Shown here: positions 28,478 to 41,650 of the stretch, one piece after another
How positions within the stretch are numbered: the stretch's first letter is position 1
Layout of the letters: every line of letters begins with the position of its first letter
Source of the DNA: Adiantum capillus-veneris
Taxonomy: Eukaryota > Streptophyta > Polypodiopsida > Polypodiales > Pteridaceae
Direction: 5' to 3'
NCBI GenBank assembly: GCA_014529385.2
Contig: CM043944.1
Location: 52,697,268-52,761,267, forward strand
Length of the DNA stretch: 64,000 nucleotides
Program-made: the position numbers and the translations under genes
Notes under the pieces: model-generated
Databases searched by the model: none
Told to the model about the DNA's origin: nothing
Seen by the model: the letters and a program-made list of their open reading frames with translations, nothing else

Positions 28478-29118
28478 TGGAGCATGTAGCGTGGATAGCG
28501 TGTCCTCCTCTCTACAGTGGGTGCTCCTCAGTGCAATGTGTATGATCTCACTCAAAACAGAATGAAAACACAAGAAATAATAGGTAACAGCAAATCAACA
28601 CAGAGACACAACAGCAGACCAGAACATACGGACTCAACTATCTCAAAGGAACCAATACAGACTCTTGCGTAGCAACACACTCAGCTCCAGCCCAGAACTC
28701 ACGAGTACAATAGGGGTGTCGAGGCTCATGCGTAGGGATGGTGCAGAAGCGTTGTGTGTACAGACTTACTACTGTAGACGGCGACGATGGACCATATATG
28801 AAGAAGATGATAATGATGACCCCACAGCTACTACTCATATGTCCAACCATAAAGAGTCACCAACGGCTCATAAATGTTAGCCATCTAAGTCTATTCCCAA
28901 ACTGAGTGGTGGTGGTGACCTGGCACGATGTCCACTAGACCACCGTTCGTATCCCTGCCACGTGTCACTGCCTAGCCCAGAGAATCCGTCCAGTCAGACC
29001 AACTGTACTAACTATGTATCATGTGAAAGTGACACTGCAACCTGCTACAGGTTGCCTGCCACAAGACCGCTCACCGTCTCGGTGAGAGGAAGTACTGAAA
29101 AACTGTGAAAGAAAACCA
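28478..29118 (-). mobile_element. Gypsy LTR with a stub of internal sequence
   Basis: 28478-29049 is homologous to the LTRs at 43181-43702 and 50916-51531 (shared CATGTAGCGTGGATAG, CTCTACAGTGGGTGCTCCTC, and TCCACTAG-CCACCG and CCACGTGTCACTGCC blocks). 29050-29118 continues with GGTTGCCTGCCACAAGACCG, the internal sequence next to the LTR at 43702. It is thus a 3' LTR end of a minus-strand element whose interior is lost. No target-site duplication can be defined. Confidence 0.8.
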
Positions 29119-29641
29119 CTAGGTACCGCATCTATACATCTTTCTTGATGCAGGTGCTAGGCCCAACCATGACTTTACATGCCTCAAAAGTGGAGTTAAA
29201 AAGATTGCAAAGAGATATGCTCGGTTTGGATCCAACGCATCTTTATCCTCTATAACCATAGAGGAAAATGACCTGGTCCATGCTTGCAGATGAACCTTGC
29301 AACACTTTCTGCAACAGCACTCTTCTCGAAAAGAGGGATGACCATAAGCTCAAGTGACACCACAAATAAGGTTAAGCTCCATCATGATGGCAGAACGAAA
29401 AGCATTAACAACAAACAGGATGGCAACCAGGTGAATGCTTGAAAGCCACAAGGAAACAACCAAAAGGCTCTTCAGCTTGCTCGTCTGTTGTGATTGGATT
29501 ACAAAAAACTTGCTCTCCCCCTTTGTGTCGCTGGCCATCTCCTGTGAACAAGGAACAAAGCCAAAGGGCCGCTTGATGGTTAAAATACAAGAGGTCTCCG
29601 TCTCCTCGCCCGAGAGAGAGAAAGAAGAGAGGATTTATAAA

Positions 29642-29647
<6 letters not shown>

Positions 29648-29714
<67 letters not shown>
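29648..29714. repeat. (GA)n microsatellite
   Basis: About 67 bases of GA repeat followed by GGAAGGGAGGGAGGG. No LINE 3' hairpin or GACGTTAA motif is adjacent, so it is not an obvious LINE tail. Confidence 0.92.
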
Positions 29715-29717
<3 letters not shown>

Positions 29718-30015
29718 AAGGGAGGGAGGGACAAAAGCAGAGAATGTATCAATGATACACCTATGTTGTTAAGGTAGTAGAGTTGCATTAATGGTGGAAC
29801 AGAGGAATAAGGCGCTTATAAGAGGGCTGCAATGGGAGGGTTACAACTTCCAAGTTGGTAATCCCACACTTTGAGAGAGGAGCAACCAAATCCAAAAGGC
29901 TCTGAAGTGCAGGGGAGTCGATTGAGGAAGAGGAGGGGACCGTGTATGATTATGCAGCTTGCTAAGGGGCGGATCAGCGGGGTGGGAGGAGATGAGGCTG
30001 AGGCTGAGGCTGAGG

Positions 30016-30075
30016 CTGGGAGGGGTGGAGAGGGGGCGAGGCCAGGTGGGTAGGGGGTGAGGGTGGGTGAGGGGG
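30016..30075 (+). other. Potential G-quadruplex-forming tract
   Basis: Runs of three to five G separated by short loops (GGGAGGGG, GAGAGGGGG, GGTGGGTAGGGGG, GAGGGTGGG, GAGGGGG) on the plus strand, directly upstream of the copia relic. Confidence 0.5.
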
Positions 30076-30219
30076 CGAGTCCGTCTTATACGTTCTTGGA
30101 GGTTCTAGCTGTTCTTACAAAGTGATTGTACTACATTTTGGTTTGAGTTTTCGCTCCTATTCTATGGAAAACTCTGTTGAAATTCGCCATAAATAGGCTA
30201 CATTCTCTTAATCATAGCT

Positions 30220-30889
30220 ATGAGTAGTGCTTCCAAAAGAGAAGAGTACTACATCAAAAAGTTTAATGCTTAAACTTTGTCATTTGATGGTAGCGTATGT
30301 AAGATGTTTTGATCAACAAAGGCTTGATCGCACCCTTGCGTGAAAGAAGAGAAAATGTCTACACTAATGATGAGTGGGATGACTTGAATAAACGTGCTAT
30401 GGCGATCATTCGCTGCACCTTGGTGAATCCATTTACTTTACCATAATGGATAAGACCAACATCAAAGATTTATGGGATGCTCTATGTCAGGCTTAGGATG
30501 GCAACAACGCTTCGAACAAGGTTTTCTTGATGGAAAAATTGTCGCACATGAACATGAAAGAAGACGGTAATGTTAGTTCTTATTTGAATGAGTTCAACAA
30601 CGTGTTTTTGCAACTTACTTCAAAAGGCCTCAATTTCGATGATAAAATGAAGGCTATTTTCTTGCTATGTTCGCTACCATCGTCATGGGATACTTTCAAT
30701 ACAACGATAAGTAATTTTTCACCCAATGGCAAGCTAGATTTCAGTAGTGTTGTTGGTGCGTTGCTTACTGAGGAGATTCGACGTCAATCTCTTGATGCAA
30801 GTGGGCATGGTGATGCATATGTGGCTAGTGAAAATCGTAACAAAAGGGAATTTCAAAGGCAGCGTGGTCGTAGCCGCGGTCGTTCATAG
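30220..30889 (+). pseudogene. Copia gag relic
   Basis: Begins ATGAGTAGTGCTTCC near 30220 but is shifted repeatedly before 30527. It is then open for 120 codons (MEKLSHMNMKEDGNVSSYLN, LLCSLPSSWDTFNTTIS, LDFSSVVGALLTEEIRR), the typical UBN2-type copia gag. It ends in an Arg-rich RNA-binding stretch and a stop at 30887-30889. A degenerate CCHC knuckle (first Cys context lost to a TGA) follows. Confidence 0.85.
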
Positions 30890-31206
30890 GATCGTAGACA
30901 AGATCGTAGTTGCGGCAAAGACATGCGAAATGTAGAGTGTTGATACTTTCATAAAAAGGGACGCCTGAAGAAAGATTGCCGCACGATGCAGCGTGATAAG
31001 GGCAAAGAGAAAGCAAAGTTTGACAAACCTAAAAGCAGCGTGAAGATTGAAGAGCTTAATGTGGTCGAGTCTCCAGCCTTGAAAAAGTTTCTGAAGTGTC
31101 AAATAATGTGTTGATTTTTACATCGGATTTGAGTCCTGATGCATTGTTAGCTCATGATTAGTGTTACGCGCAAAATTGAATTGTGGACTGAAGTGCTAGC
31201 TTTCAT

Positions 31207-31582
31207 GTGACTCCTCACAAGGAGTGGTTTTCTACGTATACTGCCACGCATGGCACGGTGAAGCTAGGCAGTTCTTATAAGCTTGATATATGCGGTGTGG
31301 GTAGCATGAAGTTTACTATGCGTAATGGCATTGAGTTTATGCTACATAACGTCAGACATGTACCCAAATTGACAAAATTTTTGATGTCAGTTGGACAGCT
31401 GGATGATTTGGGTTACACCACCATATTTACTCATGGTTCTTGGATCATCAAGAAGGGAAATTTGGTCATGCTTAAAGGCCGGCTCATTGTACTCACTTTA
31501 TGTCTTGCAACGTTCTGGCTATATTCCTGTGTTAGATTACTCTAACTTCTCTTTATGTGAGCATTGTATCTATGGCAAATAG
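31207..31582 (+). pseudogene. Copia protease and GAG-pre-integrase relic
   Basis: The segment SFHVTPHKEWFSTYTATHGTV, LGSSYKLDICGVGSMKF, LHNVRHVPKLTKFLMSVGQLD is the usual copia protease C-terminal half and pre-integrase link. The expected catalytic Asp-Ser-Gly just upstream is lost: a TGA stands immediately before SASFH (about 31190). A frameshift near 31480 leads into CEHCIYGK (to 31582), the end of the pre-integrase zinc motif. Confidence 0.8.
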
Positions 31583-31588
31583 ACTAGG

Positions 31589-32665
31589 TTGACATCAGCA
31601 CCTTTGGACAAAGAGTTAGGGAGTCCTCTAGATCTCATACATAGCGACTTGTCCGGACCTATGCCAGTCAAGTCTCTAGGGGGAGCGTTATACTTCCTAA
31701 CATTCATAGACGACTCTATTAGAAAGGTGTGGGTTTATCTCTTGAAGCAAAAGAGTGTCGTCTTTAGTGTCTTTTAGAAGTTCTTAGCATTGGTGGAGAA
31801 CCAAACGGGTAGAAAGCTTAAAGCTTTGCGTAGTGACAATGGAGGCGAGTACATCTCCTCCGAGTTCAAGGACTTTTGCAACAAAAGAGGCATTAGAAGA
31901 TAATTTACCACTCCTTACACACCCGTCCAAAACGGAGTGACTGAGAGAATGAATAGAACCATTTATGAACGGGTCACTTCTATGTTATCTACGGCCAACT
32001 TACCTCAAGAATTTTAGGGAGAAGTTGTTACGACGGCTGCTTACTTGATCAATCGGTCACCTAGTACACTATTAAAGTACAAGGTTCCGCAGGAGATGTG
32101 GATTGGCAAAGAGCCCAGTTATGACAGATTACGTGTATTTGGATGTGAAGCATTCTCACATATGCCAAAAGCGCTTAGACAAAAGCTGGATCCCAAATCA
32201 CACAAGTGCATCTTCATTGGATATGGTGTAGATGGAGAGATGGGATATCATCTCTGGCACCCGGAATCTAAGAAGGTCATATGTATCTCACACGTGATAT
32301 TCAACAAGTCTAAGATGCATAAAAAGCTAGTGAAAGACATCGAGTATCGTAGAGTACGGTTTGAGGATGTTTCCTCATTACCGGTTACACAGAATGTTGG
32401 ACGTGCTAGTGATGTACCTTCCACTAGTAGACACACACGTGTTACTCCAGAGAGAGAGGAAACGAGCAGTCAAGCACTTCGGAGATCTACTCAAACATCT
32501 CGTGCACCTGAGTGTTTTGAGCCAAGATTGGACTACATGCTAGTCACTGATTGTGGTGAACCCACTTGCTACAAAGAGGCCATTCAAATGGACGATAGCG
32601 TAAAGTGGGAAGAGGCTATGCAATCTGAGTACAACTCGATTGTAGCCAATGAACTTGGGAATTGA
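31589..32665 (+). pseudogene. Copia integrase relic
   Basis: Core domain motifs are LDLIHSDLSGPM (first Asp), [14 protein letters not shown] (second Asp) and PVQNGVTERMNRTIYE (Glu). In-frame stops lie near 31777, 31901 and 32017. From 32045 a 206-codon frame covers AYLINRSPS, VFGCEAFSHMPKALRQKLDPKSHKCIFIGY and the linker to the RT with WEEAMQSEYNSI. A frameshift follows at about 32660. The catalytic triad remains, but the protein is broken. Confidence 0.88.
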
Positions 32666-33990
32666 CAGAGTTAATTATGAATAAACAGGCATTGCCATAC
32701 AAATGGGTGTACAAAAAGAAGTATATCGTAGATGATCCCGAGCCTAAGTATAAGGTAAGATTGATCGCTAAAGGGTTCAAGAAAACGAAAGGCGTGGATT
32801 TCAATGAAATATTTTCTCCAGTGGTCAAAATGACTACATTGCGTCTTGTGCTTGAACAAGTAGCCATTGAGAACTTGGAATTAGTTCAAATGGATGTGAA
32901 GACAACATTTCTTCATGGGGACCTTGAAGAGGATGTTTACATGAAACAGCCAGAGGGTTTTGCGATAAAGCATGAGAAGTCAACACGGATAGGACTGGTT
33001 TGTAGACTCATGAAATCTTTGTATGGATTAAAGCAAGGCTCAAGACAATGGTACATCAAGTTAAATAAGTACATTCATTCCCAGGTTACATACGGAGCCA
33101 AGAGGGTCATTGCTTGTACACAAAGAGGTTGAACGATGGTTCCCTCATCATTCTCATTTTGTACATGGATGATATGCTCATAGCCGAGAAGTGAAAAGAT
33201 GAGATTGCACTTCTCAAGGCTGCCTTAAGCAATCAATTTTCTATGAAAGATTTGGGTGATGTACATCACTTTCTTGATATGCGTATCAAGAGACATCGTA
33301 AACGTGGTATACTTGAACTTTCGCAGGAAGAGTATATTCACAAAGTCTTGTGACGTTTTAATATGCAAGGGGGAAAAGCATTGAGTACCCCTATGGCTGC
33401 ATACGAAAAACTTAGCAAGTACGATTGTCCCAGATCGGATGCTGAAAAGGCAGAGATGGCAAAGGTGTCGTATTCTTCGACAGTTGGCAGTCTCATGTTC
33501 ACCATGTTTAGCACACGGCCAGCCACTGCATATGCAGTGGGAGTGGTCAGCAGGTACGTCAAGGGCTCAGCTGGCAAGTGCTTACGTTTCGGGAACAGTG
33601 ATGCATCCATGGTTAGATACACTGATTCGAATTATGCAGGTTGTGTGGACACAAGGCGATTCACATCTGACTACGTTTTCTTGTTCGCTGGAGCGACAAT
33701 TTCTTGGAGATCATGTACCCAGAATTGCACTTCGTCTTCCATCACCACTGAGGCAGAGTATGTTGCAGTTTCTAGTTTCAGTAAGGAAACTATGTGGTTA
33801 TCTCGTCTAGTGGGAGATTTTGATATACACTAGACTGGAGTGTTACATTGTGACAATCAGAGTGCGATTGCATTAGCAAAGAACCCCGTGTTTCACTATA
33901 AGTCGAAACACATAGAGGTCAGGTATCATGTGGTACGTGATATTTTGGCTAGCAAACGCATTGAGTTAGTCAAAGTTCATAGGATGAAAA
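32662..33990 (+). pseudogene. Copia reverse transcriptase and RNase H relic
   Basis: RT is open at 32662-33132 (PLPYKWVYKKK-like start, YKVRLIAKGFKKTKGVDFNEIFSPVVKMTTLR, QMDVKTTFLHGDLEEDVYMKQPEGF, SLYGLKQGSRQW). After a frameshift comes LYMDDMLIAEK (about 33160-33190), then a stop, and DLGDVHHFLDMRI. From 33363 a 156-codon frame covers TPM, SYSSTVGSLMFTM and the RNase H motifs YTDSNYAGCVDTRRFTSDY and SSITTEAEYVA. A stop at 33833 precedes [25 protein letters not shown]. It is inactive. Confidence 0.9.
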
Positions 33991-34149
33991 CCCATCGGAT
34001 GCTCTAACAAAGAGCCTAGCATCAGAGCGGTTCACACATTGCATAGAGATGATGGGCGTAGGGTGAAGCTACAGTCATGCTTCAGGTTTTTGTACATTTG
34101 TACATAGTAGGCCCTACATTCTTTAGCCACTTGGACCACATTGTCCTTC

Positions 34150-34159
34150 AAGTGGGAGA
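34150..34159 (+). other. Copia polypurine tract
   Basis: AAGTGGGAGA ends directly at the first base of the LTR, the common copia arrangement. Confidence 0.8.
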
Positions 34160-34430
34160 TGTTGGGTTTTAGGCCCGTGGCCGCGGGTGGGCAACCTTCC
34201 ACTTATTATCTTGGTTCATAAAGATAATAAGGAGTGTGAGAGTTATTCTCTCACAAGCTCCACCAAAGGTCTGTGTACTGTGTTCTTGCTTTCTCCCTTC
34301 TCCTTCCCTCACTTGCACACTACGCACTAGCACCATCAGGATTTGCCTTGCTTGGTGGCCATCAGAGGATCTCTTTTGACGAGTTGGGCTCACCTACAAT
34401 GTTGGGGTCAATCCAATTAGGCAGCCAACA
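34160..34430 (+). repeat. Copia 3' LTR (271 bp)
   Basis: Begins TGTTGG after the polypurine tract and ends CCAACA, a perfect 6-bp terminal inverted repeat. It is short for a copia LTR. No second copy exists in the window. Confidence 0.75.
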
Positions 34431-35582
34431 CTCCATGTAAACACCTTTTAAGTCTATTTAAGACTCAAGATAACCTAATCAAATCTCTCTTTCATTTTTC
34501 TTATCCACTCGAGTACCCTCTTCTCTCTATCGTCGGCTCCCACTCTTGGTAGTCATGTCTATTAGGGATAGCAGTCGCTTCCCTACATGCAAGCCCAGTT
34601 CGATGTTGTTTGATCGCTCTCGGTGGCATTGGGCATTGTTGATAGTGCATGACTCTTCGATAAAAGCCTGTGGCTCTTGATGCTAAGGAGTCTTCGTGAG
34701 AGATGATGGAGCTCGAAGGCTCCCCCTTATACGACGGTAATGTGGTAGGCGGTCTCTTTTTGGTAGGGTCGCTCTTGGATCAACCAATCATGATTTGCTT
34801 CTATCTTAAGCTATGTTATTAATGTTAGCCTAATGCTTCTATTGGTATTTGTGATTTGTAATCACTTGCAAGTCTTTCTGTGGCTCTCCATGTTTTTAGT
34901 GGGGAGCTTATGTAGTTGATGTCTCTTTAATAAAATTTCACCATTCATAATTGTGAGTATGGCTATTTTTAAAAAGAAGATACAATTTTGATTTTTTATT
35001 AGCTTGTATAAAGTGCAGCCAGTATGTATGGAAGTAATTATAGACAGAGTGAGGCTATTAAAGCCCAATCACAACCTAATAGGACTCGATTCAGCTTAGA
35101 GTAAGGTGTATGTATCCAAGCTCGAAAAGACCTAGGTTTAGAGTAATTTGACTTAGGAACTTCAAAATTTAGAGCTAAATTTTAAATTTGTATGTGAGAA
35201 ACCCAGAAAACTAGGTGTGTAAACCTTCAAACAGAGTCAAATTTCCTCAATAGTTTTTTAGAAAAAGTTTATTTTCGAACACTTGTTTGTGTGAAAAAAT
35301 GTCAGTTATCAAATTTTGCAAGTTTGGTAGAGGAGCAAAGAGAAATTCATTACAATGTCTCGGTTTCCTGGCTTGCCCTAGGTGATGCTTCACTTTTGTC
35401 TTGATGTGGAGGCTTTAAAGCATTTGGTAAAAATGAAGGAGATATCAAGTTGAAGGAGTCTAGAATGTGTGTTTTCATAGTCTAATGTGACTAAGGTAGG
35501 AGTTCAAGTATAGAGACGTTGAGTTTACTAGTACGGCCGACCGCCTTTAGCAGCCTCTCTCTCTCTCCCCCTCTCTCCCTCT
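34431..35582. other. Gene-free AT-rich interval
   Basis: No frame above about 70 codons and no known repeat recognised. It ends in a TCTCTCTCCC-rich run near 35550. Confidence 0.5.
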
Positions 35583-35880
35583 TTATCGCGTGCAAAAGGG
35601 CTTGTTTTTGTTTTGGACTTTAGCCTTCAGGTCGCAGATTGCGACATGTGAAATGGACACATGGAGTAGTTCAACAAACGATGCCTCGTAGGGCTCTAGA
35701 GCACGATGCCCATCTTCATCTCGTTGTGTAAAAAAAGGAGCCCCGGTAACAGAGGATGGGCGCACACCATAAGGTAGAAACCTGTGTCTGGGAATCGAAC
35801 ACATGATTTGACCGAACTCATTCAACCCGGCCGTCATTCAACACATGTGCGATCGCCCTGCATATTCCTCCCTCCAAAAC
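35583..35880 (-). mobile_element. Possible tRNA-related SINE
   Basis: On the minus strand GTTCGATTCCC (35800-35790) is a perfect RNA polymerase III B box. An A-box-like segment about 35 bases earlier (35836-35850) is weak. The downstream part carries TTACCGGGGCTCC and a T-rich run. No second copy or target duplication is visible. Confidence 0.35.
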
Positions 35881-36202
35881 CTACAGATGTCGCAATGCCT
35901 CCCCTCGTCCTGCAGAGGTCATAAGAAACAGAGAGAGTTCTTCCCTTCCCCAGCTTTCCCCGTGCCCCATCAGTTGCTGCTGCTATAGCCTTCTCCCCTT
36001 GCTCTTATGCTGCCCCCCACCTCAAAAACTTCAGAAGTTTGCCTATTGTGACCTAACAAAGACCTACAAGCACGTACTGCTGCTCCTCTACCTCAGAAAT
36101 ACATGTAGCCATATCCATACATAGTTGGTGAGGCACAATAGGATAGGGATGACAGTCGAAAAGGCACACTCAGCAAGGAAAGGCTGACATGCACTCTGAG
36201 AC

Positions 36203-36208
<6 letters not shown>

Positions 36209-36271
<63 letters not shown>

Positions 36272-36357
36272 TTTCACGTGCAAGAAAGGGTGTTGCCTCT
36301 ACATATATATAGAGAGAGATTGAGAGCACACACACGCACACAAAGCTTCCTACCTTC

Positions 36358-36428
<71 letters not shown>
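36209..36428. repeat. (GA)n and (CA)n microsatellites
   Basis: (GA)n at 36209-36267 and (CA)n at 36360-36428, separated by a short AT/GA stretch. The frames across them (Ser-Leu and Cys-Val repeats) are artefacts. Confidence 0.92.
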
Positions 36429-36430
<2 letters not shown>

Positions 36431-37338
36431 CCCTCTCTGGTACGCACTTTCTAGCCTACTTTCCTAATGATTATCATTCATACAAGCTGAATCTAAATGG
36501 TCACATGACCCTACTATCAGGGACTTGGTCAATTAATACCTTTAGCATATTTCCAACCGGATAAAACACGATCGTATTTTATAATCCTTTCAAACCACAA
36601 ACCCCAGGTTTTTTTATACTCCTCCCTTCTCATCTTCAGTAGATATTCCTTCCGGGTGCTCCACTTAGGTCTTATCCCTACTTGGCTACACATGAGATGT
36701 ATCTATGATGCATGCACAACGCATTTAATTGAGAGCCTTGGTTGTTAAAGCCTAAAAAAATGAATGGTTGGGATCAATGTAGGCTCACCTACTTGAGGTG
36801 GTACTAAATTAACCCATAAGGGACTCAATACCATATACATACCACAAAAAACCTCTTTTTTCTTCTTTATCTCACTCTTTCTCTCCCTCATCTCGCGCAC
36901 AGATATGGGCATGTCGTTGCTGGCTTGCCGGGGTGTGTTCCTTGTCTATATCCTTCGGCCTTCCTTTTTAGTACTGCAGCTTCTCATATCCAACACACCC
37001 CTGCTCACATGCTAAGGAGGTCTCCTCGGTTGTCCATACTCCTCTCGCGTATGTTTCTCTGCAAGCAGTCCCAACAATCATCCATACTCGGCATCCCATA
37101 TGGAGAGGTATGGTCTCAGAGCTTACTACCTCTGTGCATCTTTCAACATATGGTATCTAATACCCACACACCCACACCTTCGCACGTGCACACGTGCACG
37201 CACACACACACACACAATCCAAAATGTGAACATACTCACGCTTTCGATCTACTCTCACACTCGCTATCTCTCTTATCTCGCAACAAATCTGAGTATGTCC
37301 ACTAATCCACAATGACAACAAAACACACACACCTCGTT

Positions 37339-37339
<1 letters not shown>
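36429..37339. other. Gene-free interval
   Basis: No coding signal or shared repeat. Contains a short palindromic CACGTGCACACGTGCAC run near 37183-37199. Confidence 0.5.
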
Positions 37340-37390
<51 letters not shown>

Positions 37391-37411
37391 GCACACACAC
37401 ACACACACACA
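37340..37411. repeat. (TC)n/(AC)n compound microsatellite
   Basis: TC repeat (37340-37388) followed by CG-containing AC repeat (37389-37411). Stand-alone; no LINE end beside it. Confidence 0.9.
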
Positions 37412-38524
<1,113 letters not shown>

Positions 38525-40060
38525 AGTGGTGTACACTGAAACAATTTAACCGACAGCTCATATCTGACTTGGTGTCACACAGTGTTGGCAAGGATATTCG
38601 GTAGCTTATGTTGAGGTTAGGGATATCTTTATACTAGCAAAAGTATAATGTTAATTGATTTTTTCTTAGGCCTTGATTGATTATGTGTTGGATATTTCAT
38701 ATGTTTGATGGGTATACTGGTGTATCAAAAAGTTACTCTTTGTACTTGTCTTTTGAGATCCCGATGAGCTATTTATATCGAGCTCATGCACACTCTTACA
38801 GCAAGGGATGCAATCCCTTCTTGCCACTTGTTCTCTAGAAATTGACGTGCTCAAGGTTTTCTCAATTGTTGGGAATTTGAGCGGATATTGATCGACCTTG
38901 CATAGTTTAGACAACGCAAGATATTTGGACAAAAAATATTATTCCCCTTTTTTTACTGATATCTTTAGGCATACATAGTTAAGAGTGATCTGAACCGATA
39001 TTGGCAAAGCACACCTTTATTTGGCACATATACGCACATATTGGCAAAGCACACCTTTATTTGGCAAAGCAAAGGTACATATGGCACATATAGGCACATA
39101 GCTAATTCTAATAGGCGAGATACTTTTTGTTTATGGTACTAAGCCTTAAATCTCCCGTGGAGGGTCTCATTATTAAGAAATGGCATTTAGTGGAATTTTC
39201 AAAAAAAATCCCCAATTACAGTCAAGACTCTGCTCGATTTTGGCTAGATTGCTTACATTGGTCTTTTAAAACTTGCTTTCAATAAACAACGCACTAATAC
39301 ACCTCTCTAAAAAAAAAAAGGCTCCGTCTTCTTTGTTGACCAAGAGATCTACTTAATTGTTGTCCATTTTTTGCAAAAAAAAGACTAGGTCTTAACTTTG
39401 ATGATATATTTGACGTATATTAACTTTGATACATAGTTAAAATTAAATGATAGTCCATAGGGTAGGCTATAAGCTAATTCTGCAGGTGTGACATGGATAA
39501 CAATTGGGCCTAGCTTTGACACCTGTAATACGCACAAGAATAGCCAGTTCTAACTAAATAATTTTGTATGGATGCAGGTAACAGCTGGATCTTTCTCCTC
39601 GTAGGATTAGTGGAGGTTTGTCTCTAGGGACTGGATATCTTCCAAATGGTTCACAGCAATAGGAATACCTGGAGAATGGAAGATCTACATCAAACATTTT
39701 TTTCAGTCAATAGAGTTTAGGCTAATGTAAACTATTAAAATAAACAATTGACAAGGTACTATATACATGTAACTTATCTTTTGGGTATATTGTTAATGTC
39801 CTTGTCCATGTATCATTACCCTTTTCCTTATGTCAAATATGATCTATTCCATCATATGGTTCAATAGTTTGTATAATCAAACTATTGTTAGGCTTTTCAT
39901 TTCAAACACACACACACACACAAAAGGAAGGCATGCCATCCATGCATAGAGGTCAGACCCTTTTGAAGTCCTCGAAGCCACCAATTGCCCACAATTTTGG
40001 CCCACGCTTCATGTGCCATGTGTCCCAGCCTCCTTCCTCTTCCTTGCCTCACCACCAACT
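38525..40060. other. Gene-free AT-rich interval with a small tandem repeat
   Basis: Contains a short duplication at about 39000-39090 (GGCAAAGCACACCTTTATTTGGCA twice). A (CA)n run lies at 39905-39922. No gene recognised. Confidence 0.5.
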
Positions 40061-41260
40061 TTTCACCTTTACTTGGAAGTATAAACGTGGACTCCCCCTG
40101 TCTCAAAAATTTCATCGACCACATGTGTGCTGACCCTGATTGTTACTTTTCTGTTGTGTTTGGTAGTTTCATCTTCCATGGCCTCCTCCACGACCTGTAC
40201 CATGTCCTCTTCCTCTTCCTCTGTTGTTGAAAAGGACATGTTCAAAAGTGTTTGTTCCCTGTGTAGACGAGTCTTCCTCAAGTTCCTTTTCTTCCACAAT
40301 CAATAGGGACACCTAATCTGTAAATGAGGGAATGTTCTTTTGAAGATGGATACTAATCTTGAACTACTTATACTATGGACCTAAGCCTTGCAGACACACT
40401 CCAACTTTTTCATCATCATCAACAGTAACACCAATTGATACAAGTGACTCACATATGTTCTTTATCTTCAACTAATAGTCATTGATGGATAGATTTTTGT
40501 TCAGCATTGTATTTAGCTTAGTCCACAAATGCAGCTTCCTTGCCTTTGTGTTGGTCACATTCAATGACAACACGGTTTGCCAAGCCTCCTTCAGAGTCTG
40601 AGCATCTTGTATATTCCCAATCATCGTGTCCTGCACACTCACAAAAAGCAAATACATAACCTTCCGAGGTCCTTGGTTCCAATCTCTGAACTCTTTATCT
40701 ATGCAACACTTACACCTTCCTATGGTAACAGTGGTGTTGTCTCATGCTTTCCATCAATGTAGTCCCAATAACCTTTGCCAATAAGAAAATTGGTCATTTT
40801 GAACTTCCAAGCATGAAAGTTGTTCTTGTCCAGCTTCTCACTGAAAATCTAGCACCAAGTCTTTGAGCAGCCTGCTAAAAATAGTCAGTTACTGTCTGTA
40901 ACTACAATATGCGTACATACACTTGTTCCACACTCTCAAAAAATTTCTTTGAACACTACATCCAAATCAAAGCTTCCTACACCTCCCAAATGTATATCTA
41001 CAGAATCTTGAACCTTAGTGTTTCTGCATGCAAACACACTCTAACTCCAAAAAAGGGGTCGAAACGCGTCCAAAATGGAAATCTTACTGCACAACCACAG
41101 TCCAAAGGACTACATAGAACCCTGAGATGCACACTCTCCAAAAGGAAGCACCTGAATCAAAGATTGTTGCACGATGGCTTTTGGGAATTTTGAGACCGCT
41201 TCCAGTGTTGCTCCTGCTTGCTGCTCCAAGCTCCTCAAACACAACTGAGATCTAATACCA
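40061..41260 (-). pseudogene. Copia-type gag relic
   Basis: Minus-strand frames contain IGKGYWDYIDGK-like text (about 40780), LKEAWQTVLSLNVTNTKARKLHLWTKLNTMLNKNLSINDY (40590-40472), and the acidic/basic tail at 40299-40069. This is the UBN2 gag pattern (KEAW..L...Y, LW..L...K). Stops and frameshifts occur between the pieces. It lies directly downstream, in sense, of an LTR end and primer-binding site (41249-41262), so it is the 5' part of a copia element whose pol is missing. Confidence 0.7.
41249..41260 (-). other. Primer-binding-site-like sequence of the copia relic
   Basis: On the minus strand TGGTATTAGATC, a variant of the initiator-tRNA-Met primer-binding site TGGTATCAGAGC, immediately follows the putative LTR end ...CTTAGCA. 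Confidence 0.6.
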
Positions 41261-41650
41261 TGCTAAGAGATAGAAAAGGAGAGAGAGCTTAAGCTCTTGC
41301 AAGCACACACACACATAAAAACAGAGATAGAGACAAAGGGATTGTACTTCTTCTTCTTCACTAACTCAAGATAAGAGGTCTACAAAACATAAGGGGAAAA
41401 TATAACATAAAGTGAAAACTAGTGCAACGATCTGCCTGAGCCAAATTTTGGAGACCCAGGTCTAGTATCTGCTGCAGAGAGAACACATCTTTGAGTGTTG
41501 GGTTGGGTGCCTATAAGTGATAGATCATTAGAAAGGGTACCTTCGAGATGGCACCACAAGGGCGGGGCACCTGGAGAGTGGTGACCTTGCTAGCAGTGTG
41601 TTTGGACTGAATCTGCAATTGATGGCAACACCTGATACTGATACTGATAT
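41261..41650 (-). repeat. Putative LTR of the copia relic
   Basis: In sense it ends CTCTCTCCTTTTCTATCTCTTAGCA at 41261 beside the primer-binding site. The far end (here set near 41650) cannot be fixed because no second LTR exists in the window. Confidence 0.4.

Larger units (their letters stand above)
29119..30219. other. Spacer with (GA)n and G-rich tract
   Basis: No convincing gene. Contains a (GA)n tract (29648-29714), a GAGGCT repeat (29995-30017) and a G-rich run (30016-30075). The frames here are simple-sequence artefacts. Confidence 0.6.
30220..34430 (+). mobile_element. Ty1/copia retrotransposon, decayed, 5' LTR not found
   Basis: Plus-strand order: gag (30220-30890), zinc-knuckle relic (about 30935-30985), protease (31207 region), integrase (31550-32150), RT (32580-33190), RNase H (33600-33990), polypurine tract AAGTGGGAGA (34150-34159) and a 271-bp 3' LTR (34160-34430). 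This is the copia order, with integrase before RT. Several stops and frameshifts mark it inactive. No 5' LTR or primer-binding site is recognisable upstream of 30220. Confidence 0.9.

Noticed and set aside
35790-35800. Perfect B box considered as a tRNA gene
   Set aside because: No cloverleaf could be drawn around it and the A box is weak; listed only as a possible SINE.
39000-39090. Short duplication considered as a satellite array
   Set aside because: Only two units with partial third; too few copies for a satellite.
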